64,000 nucleotides of DNA from Streptomyces sporangiiformans (GTDB taxonomy: Bacteria > Actinomycetota > Actinomycetes > Streptomycetales > Streptomycetaceae), in contig NZ_VCHX02000352.1 of the NCBI RefSeq assembly GCF_005768555.2, positions 62,001 through 126,000 on the forward strand, read 5' to 3'. The notes below the pieces were generated by a model. It ran no database searches. It was not told where the DNA came from and saw only the letters and a program-made list of their open reading frames with translations. Below are positions 59,419 to 64,000 of this stretch, one piece after another (position 1 is the first letter of the stretch; every line of letters starts with the position of its first letter). The position numbers and the translations under genes are program-made.

Positions 59419-60119
59419 CGCTCGACCCCCTGAACAGGTGTTTCCGGTACGCCGAGGTAGCCGCAGGCGGCGGCGCGGCGCAGTGCCTCCTCGCGGGCGC
59501 CGGGCGCGTCCAGTGCCCCGTCGACCAGACCGGCGAACCCGATGGCGATCCGGTCGCCCCCGATGGGCACCAGCCCGACCTCGAGGCTCTCCCCCGGCCC
59601 GAACCGCACGGACGACCCGGCGGGTACGGCGAGCCGCATCCCGTAGGCCCTCTCGCGTGCGAAGTCGAGCCGCGGGTTGGCCTCGAAGAAGTGGAAGTGG
59701 GAGGTGACGGAGACCGGCACGGTGGCGGTGTTGGTGACCGTCAGCCGGACGGCCGCCTCGGGCTCGGCGTGCTCGGGACCCGGCAGCAGCGCACCCGGAG
59801 CCCGCTCACCGAGACTCCCGCCGATCGGATCGCTCACGACCGCGAGCCGCGAACCGTCGTCGAAGACCGCCTCGACATGCACCTCGGTGACGACGTCCGC
59901 GACGCCCGGCAGCACGTCGTCCGGGCCGAGCACGGATCTGGCGCGCTCGACGGCCTCCGCGAGCCGGGCACCGTCGCGGGCGGCCTCGCAGACGGTGTCC
60001 GCGATCAGCGCGGTCGCCTCCGGCACGTTGAGCAGCAGACCGCGGGCGCGGCGGGCGCGGGCCAGTTCGGCGGCTCCGAAGAGCAGCAGCCGGTCACGCT
60101 CCGTGGGAGTGAGTCTCAT
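59415..60119 (-). CDS. Fused urease gamma-beta subunit paralogue
   Basis: A 234-residue protein. Residues 1-100 match urease gamma (MRLTPTERDRLLLFGAAELARARRARGLLLN; VPEATALI); about 105-225 match urease beta (VTNTATVPVSVTSHFHFFEANPRLDFAR with the SHFHF motif). Fused gamma-beta subunits are known in some actinobacteria and Helicobacter. It should assemble with the UreC-like subunit. No ureDEFG accessory genes are in the window. GGAGGTG lies 8 nt before the ATG; first gene of the operon. Confidence 0.85.
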   Translation of the reverse strand: MRLTPTERDRLLLFGAAELARARRARGLLLNVPEATALIADTVCEAARDGARLAEAVERARSVLGPDDVLPGVADVVTEVHVEAVFDDGSRLAVVSDPIGGSLGERAPGALLPGPEHAEPEAAVRLTVTNTATVPVSVTSHFHFFEANPRLDFARERAYGMRLAVPAGSSVRFGPGESLEVGLVPIGGDRIAIGFAGLVDGALDAPGAREEALRRAAACGYLGVPETPVQGVER

Positions 60120-60148
60120 GCCGCGAACACCTCCTCGCTTCGCTCAGG

Positions 60149-60165
60149 TTAGAGCAACACTCTAA
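60149..60165. promoter_or_regulatory. Operator/promoter of the urease-like operon
   Basis: TTAGAG-5 nt-CTCTAA, a perfect inverted repeat 30 bp upstream of the first gene. On the minus strand TAGAGT inside it matches a Streptomyces -10 (TAGRRT), with TTCCAC 17 nt upstream as a weak -35, so a bound repressor would cover the -10. A further GCTCTAA half-site is at 60227-60233. Confidence 0.6.
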
Positions 60166-60463
60166 GTGTGGAATACCTTAGGTGGAAGTGTTTCTTGGCC
60201 GAACCGATTCCCCCACATCGAACGTCGCTCTAATCTTCGGGACGCCCCAGAAGGCCGACCGCCGAGGAGCGTCCGCCAGTGCTTGGCGTTGTCCGTCGTC
60301 ACCAGCAAGCCGCGCACGCGCTCGTCCTCGCCCGCGCTCTGGGTGAGGGACAGTGCCGCGGTGCCGCCCCGCGCGCGGCGAGGTCCAGGCCCACAGCGCC
60401 GCACGACCCGCCGACCGGCATGGGCCGGTCGACGGGCTGGAAGCCGCACCGCGTCCGGTCGAT
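60166..60463. other. Region between the urease-like operon and the ABC genes
   Basis: Minus-strand fragments look protein-like in two frames: MPVGGSCGAVGLDLAARG from 60421, then GTAALSLTQ and VRGLLVTTDNAKHW in the next frame to about 60250. This suggests a frameshifted remnant of an unrecognised gene. The part nearer 60166 is the presumed promoter of the urease-like operon. Confidence 0.3.
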
Positions 60464-61288
60464 TCACGTCGTGGCGGGCTCGTCGTCGAGGCGGAACCTC
60501 GGGTCGCCCGGGACGGACGCGAGGAGTTGAGCGGTGTACGGGTGGTTCGGCTCGGCGAAGGTGGCTCCGGTCGGGCCGAGCTCGACGAGGTCCCCGTGCA
60601 GCAGGACCGCGACCGTGTCGCTGACGTGCCGGACGACGGCCAGGTCGTGCGAGATGAACAGCATCGTCAGCGAGAGCCGGCGACGCAGATCGGCGAGCAG
60701 GTTGAGGATCTCGGCCTGGGTCGTCAGGTCGAGGGCCGAGGTGATCTCGTCGGCGATGACGAACCGGGGACGCGGTGCGAGGGCCCGTGCGATCGCCAGC
60801 CGCTGCCGTTGGCCGCCGGAGAACTCGTGCGGGTAGCGGTCCATGGTGTCCGGGTCGAGGCTCACCTGGCTGAGCAGCTCGGCGATTCGGGTCCGGACCG
60901 GTTTTACCCTGGCCCGGATCGGATCGAGTGCCTCGGCGAGCGACTGCGCGACGGTGCGCCGCGGGTCGAACGAGGAGTACGGGTCCTGCGGGATCATCTG
61001 GACCGTCGCGGCTCCCGCCCGTGCGCGCGAGGTGCGCAGCGGGGCGCCGTCCACGAGGATCCGGCCGCTCGACGGCTTGTGGACGCCGACGAGTGTCCGC
61101 GCGAGCGTCGTCTTGCCCGACCCGGACTCTCCGACGAGTGCGAGGGTGGTGCCCCGGGGGATGTCGAACGAGACTTCCTTGAGCACCCTGCGGGCCGCGA
61201 TGCCGTGGCCGAGCTCGACGGTGAGATCCTCGACGCGCAGCAGCGGGGTGGCCGCCTGCGGGTCCGGTGTGGTGGCGGTGGCGGACAT
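60464..61288 (-). CDS. ABC transporter ATPase (DppF/OppF/NikE type)
   Basis: A 274-residue ATPase: Walker A GESGSGKTT, Q-loop IPQDPYSSFDPR, signature FSGGQRQRLAIARAL, Walker B FVIADEITSALD and LFISHDLAVVRHVSD; the Opp/Dpp C-terminal HPYTAQLLASVP is present. It is the second ATPase of a peptide/nickel-type importer. ATG 61288 overlaps the stop of the permease-ATPase fusion by 1 nt. No substrate-binding protein gene is seen in the window; it may lie beyond 64000. Confidence 0.9.
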   Translation of the reverse strand: MSATATTPDPQAATPLLRVEDLTVELGHGIAARRVLKEVSFDIPRGTTLALVGESGSGKTTLARTLVGVHKPSSGRILVDGAPLRTSRARAGAATVQMIPQDPYSSFDPRRTVAQSLAEALDPIRARVKPVRTRIAELLSQVSLDPDTMDRYPHEFSGGQRQRLAIARALAPRPRFVIADEITSALDLTTQAEILNLLADLRRRLSLTMLFISHDLAVVRHVSDTVAVLLHGDLVELGPTGATFAEPNHPYTAQLLASVPGDPRFRLDDEPATT

Positions 61289-63135
61289 CAGCGGCTCCCT
61301 TCCGCGGCCGGGGGGCGGTCCGCGGCTTTGTCGGAAAGGTCGTCCGACGGCGCCCCGCTCGGCTGCGCCGCATGCGCGTCGGCCGTCCACCGGACCGCGC
61401 TGAGGGTTCCACCGGCCTCGACCGCGGCGGGCGTCGCCGCGAGCAACGCGCGGGTGTACGGGTGGGTGACCGTCCCCCGGCGCAGGTCGCCGCCCGTCGT
61501 CCGGTCGACGACCCGGCCCCCGTGGAGCACCAGGACGGTGTCACAGAGCACGCCGACCACGCCGATGTCGTGCGAGATGAACAGCATCGCCGTGCCGTGC
61601 TCGCGGTTGATGCGTCGGAACTGGCGCAGCACCTCCGCCTGGACGGTGACATCGAGTGCCGTCGTCGGCTCGTCGGCGATGAGCAGCCGCGGGTTCGTCG
61701 TCATCGCGGAGGCGATCGAGGCGCGCTGGAGCATGCCGCCGCTCAGCTCGTGCGGGTGCTGGCGCAGCCGACGGTCCGGCTCGGTGACGTGGATGTCGGC
61801 CAGGGCGCGGACCATGTCCTGCGCGGCCTGACGCCGGGGCGTCCCCAGATGCACCCTGGCCACCTCCGTGAGCTGGGTGCCGAGCCTCAGCGCGGGGTTG
61901 AACGTGCCGATCGGGTCCTGGTAGACGATGCCGATCTCGGTCGCGAGGCGTCGCTCCGGCGGTGTTCCGAGCAGGTCGAGGTCGCCGAGGGCAAGGCGCG
62001 ACGCGTTCGCCCGCACGCCCTCGGGGAGTAGGCCCGCGACCGCCATGGCGATGGTGGACTTGCCCGAGCCCGACTCCCCGACGAGGCCGACGATCTGGCC
62101 GGCTCCGATGGTGAACGACACGTCGTCGACGAGTGTCCGGTCGCCGGCCCGCACAGTCAGCCCGGCGACGGTCAGCAGGCCGTCCTGCCCCGTGCCGGTC
62201 GCTGCCCCCGCACCGCCCGACGCCAAAGACGCCTGCGCCGCGCCGTCCTGTGCCGGGGCGGCCGGTCCCGCCGCCTCCGCCGTCTTGGCCGGTGCGGGCG
62301 CTGTGCCGCGGGTTCGCGGGTCGACGAGTGAGGCCACGCCGTCTCCGAGGAGCATGGCGCCCACACCGGTGACGATGAGCATGATCGACGGAGCGAGGAC
62401 GACCGACGGCTGAGCGAAGATCGACGGCAGCGCCTCGTTGAGCAGCCGGCCCCAGTCGTACTGCGGGTTCTGCACACCGAGGCCGACGAACGACAGACTG
62501 CTGATGTCGAGCAGGGACAGGGTGAAGCTCGAACTGAGGAGCACCAGCAGCGGCCCGCTGATGTTCGGCAGGACATGCCGGCCCAGGATGCGCAGGCCGG
62601 GGACGCCGAGCAGGCGCGCGGTGAGCACGTAGTCCTTGTCCGCGACGGTCGCGGCGAGATTCGCCGTCAACCGCGCGAACCCGGGGACGCCGGCGACGGC
62701 GATCGCGACGATCGCGGACCCCATGCCCGGCCCGAGCACCGCCGCGATGACGAGGGCGAGCACGAGCGAGGGGAAGGCCACCGCCGAGTCGATGAGCCGC
62801 AGACAGGTCTCGCGCAGCCACCCGGGTGCGAGGTGGACCAGCGCGCCGATCGCGACGCCGGCGACGAACGAGGCGGCGGTGGCGGCGGCGGCCATGAGCA
62901 GAGTGAGCCGGGTCGCGACGAGCGCCCGGGCGAGGACGTCACGGCCGAAGGCGTCGGTGCCGAGGAGATGCTCGGCGCCGGGCCCGAGCCGGGCGTCGTC
63001 GGTGAGGGTCTCGGCGGAGCCGCTCAGCAGCAGCGGGGCTACGAGGGCGACGACGAGGAGCAGTCCGAGGATCACCGCGCCGGACAGCAGCGACGGGTTG
63101 CGGCGCCATCGGCGCACGGTCGCGTCAGTGGCCAC
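61288..63135 (-). CDS. ABC permease-ATPase fusion (DppC + DppD type)
   Basis: A 615-residue fusion. Residues about 1-285 form a DppC-type permease: six helices, GTDAFGRDVLARAL near the N-terminus and the EAA loop KDYVLTARLLGVPGLRIL. An Ala/Pro/Gly linker follows (about 285-325), then an ATPase (GESGSGKST; VYQDPIGTFNP; LSGGMLQRASIASAM; LLIADEPTTALD; HPYTRALLAATP). GTG 63135 chosen because GGGGGAGG precedes it. Overlaps the DppB-type gene by 11 nt. Fusion of these subunits is common in actinobacteria. Confidence 0.9.
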   Translation of the reverse strand: MATDATVRRWRRNPSLLSGAVILGLLLVVALVAPLLLSGSAETLTDDARLGPGAEHLLGTDAFGRDVLARALVATRLTLLMAAAATAASFVAGVAIGALVHLAPGWLRETCLRLIDSAVAFPSLVLALVIAAVLGPGMGSAIVAIAVAGVPGFARLTANLAATVADKDYVLTARLLGVPGLRILGRHVLPNISGPLLVLLSSSFTLSLLDISSLSFVGLGVQNPQYDWGRLLNEALPSIFAQPSVVLAPSIMLIVTGVGAMLLGDGVASLVDPRTRGTAPAPAKTAEAAGPAAPAQDGAAQASLASGGAGAATGTGQDGLLTVAGLTVRAGDRTLVDDVSFTIGAGQIVGLVGESGSGKSTIAMAVAGLLPEGVRANASRLALGDLDLLGTPPERRLATEIGIVYQDPIGTFNPALRLGTQLTEVARVHLGTPRRQAAQDMVRALADIHVTEPDRRLRQHPHELSGGMLQRASIASAMTTNPRLLIADEPTTALDVTVQAEVLRQFRRINREHGTAMLFISHDIGVVGVLCDTVLVLHGGRVVDRTTGGDLRRGTVTHPYTRALLAATPAAVEAGGTLSAVRWTADAHAAQPSGAPSDDLSDKAADRPPAAEGSR

Positions 63136-64000
63136 GACGACCTCCCCCAAGCGTGCGCGGGTCGACGATCCCGAGGACGACGTCCACGAGGAGGTTGACG
63201 AGGAGGGCGAGCATGCCGACGACGAGGATGATGCCCTGGATCACCGGATAGTCCTTGTAGATGATCGCCTGGACGACCTCGGTGCCGAGCCCTGGGTAGG
63301 TGAAGACGTTCTCCAGGATGATCGTCCCGCCGAGCAGGGACGTGAGGACCAGACCGCTCAGGGTGAGGACACTCGTCACGAGGTTGGGCAGCGCGTGGCG
63401 GAGGTGGAGACGCACGGATCCCAGGCGGTGGCCGCGCGCGGTCCTCATGTAGTCCTGGGCGAGCACCGAGGCTGTCTCCTGCCGGACGACCCGGGCGATG
63501 GCGAAGGCCGGGCCGATGCAGAGCGCGGCGATCGGCAGGACGAGCGCGCTCGGTGTCGTGGCGCCGCCGGACGGCAGCAGCCCGAGGCTGATCGAGAACA
63601 GGACGATGAGGAGGGTCGCGACGACGTAGACCGGCGCCGACGCGAGGAGTCCGGCGACCGTGCCGAATCCGACGCCGAGCCGGCGGCGGCGTCCATCACG
63701 AGTGAGGACACCGACGGTCATGCCCAGAGGGACGGCGATGACCAGGGAGAGCAGGACTGCTGGGATGACGAGCTGGACGGTGTACGGCAACCGGGTCGCG
63801 ACGATGTCCGCGACCGGGGTGTCGAACCGGAACGAGGTGCCGAGCCGTCCGGACGCGATGTCGCCGAGGTAGTGGACGAACCGCGTCGCCATCGGCTCGT
63901 CGAGGCCCAGTCGTTCGCGTATCGCCGCGAGCGTGGCCGGGGACGAGTTGGTGCCGGCGATCGCCCGGGCCGGGTCCCCGGGCAGCAGGGGCACGATGAG
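63125..64000 (-). CDS. ABC permease (DppB/OppB/NikB type), N-terminus outside window
   Basis: The frame continues to the window edge. The visible 290 or so residues begin just before LPGDPARAIAG, so only the first membrane helix is missing. Later features: LIPAVLLSLVIAVPLGMTVGVL-like helix, the EAA loop QDYMRTARGHRLGSVRLHLRHALPN, and the closing ENVFTYPGLGTEVVQAI, all typical of DppB. Together with the downstream fusion and ATPase it forms the importer core. Cargo could be peptides, nickel or polyamine-like cations. Confidence 0.9.
   Translation of the reverse strand, partial: LIVPLLPGDPARAIAGTNSSPATLAAIRERLGLDEPMATRFVHYLGDIASGRLGTSFRFDTPVADIVATRLPYTVQLVIPAVLLSLVIAVPLGMTVGVLTRDGRRRRLGVGFGTVAGLLASAPVYVVATLLIVLFSISLGLLPSGGATTPSALVLPIAALCIGPAFAIARVVRQETASVLAQDYMRTARGHRLGSVRLHLRHALPNLVTSVLTLSGLVLTSLLGGTIILENVFTYPGLGTEVVQAIIYKDYPVIQGIILVVGMLALLVNLLVDVVLGIVDPRTLGGGRRGH

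Noticed and set aside
57706..60119. Canonical urease structural genes
   Set aside because: Flap Cys, pocket Ala and the ATTCTPG loop are all changed and no accessory genes are adjacent; reported as a paralogue instead.
1..64000. tRNA, rRNA, prophage or plasmid functions
   Set aside because: No T-arm-like motifs, integrase, replication or structural phage genes were seen on reading both strands.

Overview
The window is very GC-rich actinomycete DNA, almost certainly from a Streptomyces. Codon third positions are nearly always G or C. GTG starts, purine-rich ribosome binding sites and ATGA/TGATG gene overlaps are common. The gene families (MerR-PP2C fusion, PQQ-repeat Ser/Thr kinase, STAS antagonist, bacterial expansin, third MreB-like protein, DUF2252, matBC, urease-like operon) are typical of that genus. 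I saw no rRNA, tRNA, CRISPR array, phage module or transposase gene. The window looks like chromosome-arm accessory DNA, with an unusual number of decayed genes.

Layout. 1-4.1 kb: a tightly overlapped operon with an acyltransferase/condensation-like tail, a class I methyltransferase, an EamA-type permease, a Trm112-like protein, an FkbM methyltransferase and an unknown protein. 4.1-10.4 kb: an ATP-grasp enzyme, a MerR-PP2C fusion, an N-truncated LuxR-type response regulator, and an exopolysaccharide-type pair (membrane acyltransferase plus a receiver/degenerate-GGDEF/GT2 fusion). 10.7-16.1 kb: malonate catabolism (GntR regulator, MatC carrier, MatB malonyl-CoA synthetase, fused carboxyltransferase) with at least three regulator-type operators. 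16.2-18.4 kb: MreB-like, membrane and STAS proteins. 18.6-24.3 kb: a stress/RNA-repair island (phosphoribosyltransferase, erythromycin esterase-like, CBS, archease, RtcB, F420/FMN protein, VOC protein). 24.3-30.5 kb: a CitA/CitB-type two-component system divergent from tctCBA plus a Usp. 31-36.1 kb: a secreted GH5 glycosidase with a clear promoter and operator, an ECF41-type sigma pseudogene, an MFS pump with TetR, and a bacterial expansin. 36.2-40.9 kb: a methyltransferase, a PQQ Ser/Thr kinase, a DUF3662 protein and an SRPBCC protein. 40.9-45.5 kb: a decay zone (alpha/beta-hydrolase tail, SDR, TetR without its DNA-binding domain, frameshifted HAD and DeoR genes) around an intact DUF2252 gene. 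45.6-51.2 kb: a flavin monooxygenase-SDR-aldehyde dehydrogenase operon with AraC and TetR regulators. 51.7-55.4 kb: a kinase/aminotransferase-fold fusion, a 167-bp foldback element, and an Lrp regulator with its palindrome. 55.5-60.2 kb: a five-gene operon of urease-like subunits, agmatine deiminase, a Cys-rich protein and TetR. 60.5-64 kb: an Opp/Dpp/Nik-type ABC transporter that runs off the window.

The two strongest leads are at the right-hand end. First, a urease paralogue is co-transcribed with agmatine deiminase. By eye it keeps the nickel ligands and catalytic histidine, but it has lost the flap cysteine and has changed pocket residues. No carbamoylputrescine amidase gene is present. 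I propose that it hydrolyses the ureido group of N-carbamoylputrescine. Second, the foldback element at 54735-54901 has 21-bp perfect ends, and all 15 of its non-Watson-Crick pairable positions are G-T on the plus strand and none are A-C. It therefore folds as a long RNA hairpin from only one strand. Other leads are the MerR-PP2C gene with an internal ribosome binding site, the receiver/GGDEF/glycosyltransferase fusion, and a 12-residue His/Asp repeat expanded inside a sensor kinase.

All homology statements come from reading motifs and remembered family patterns; no database search was run.
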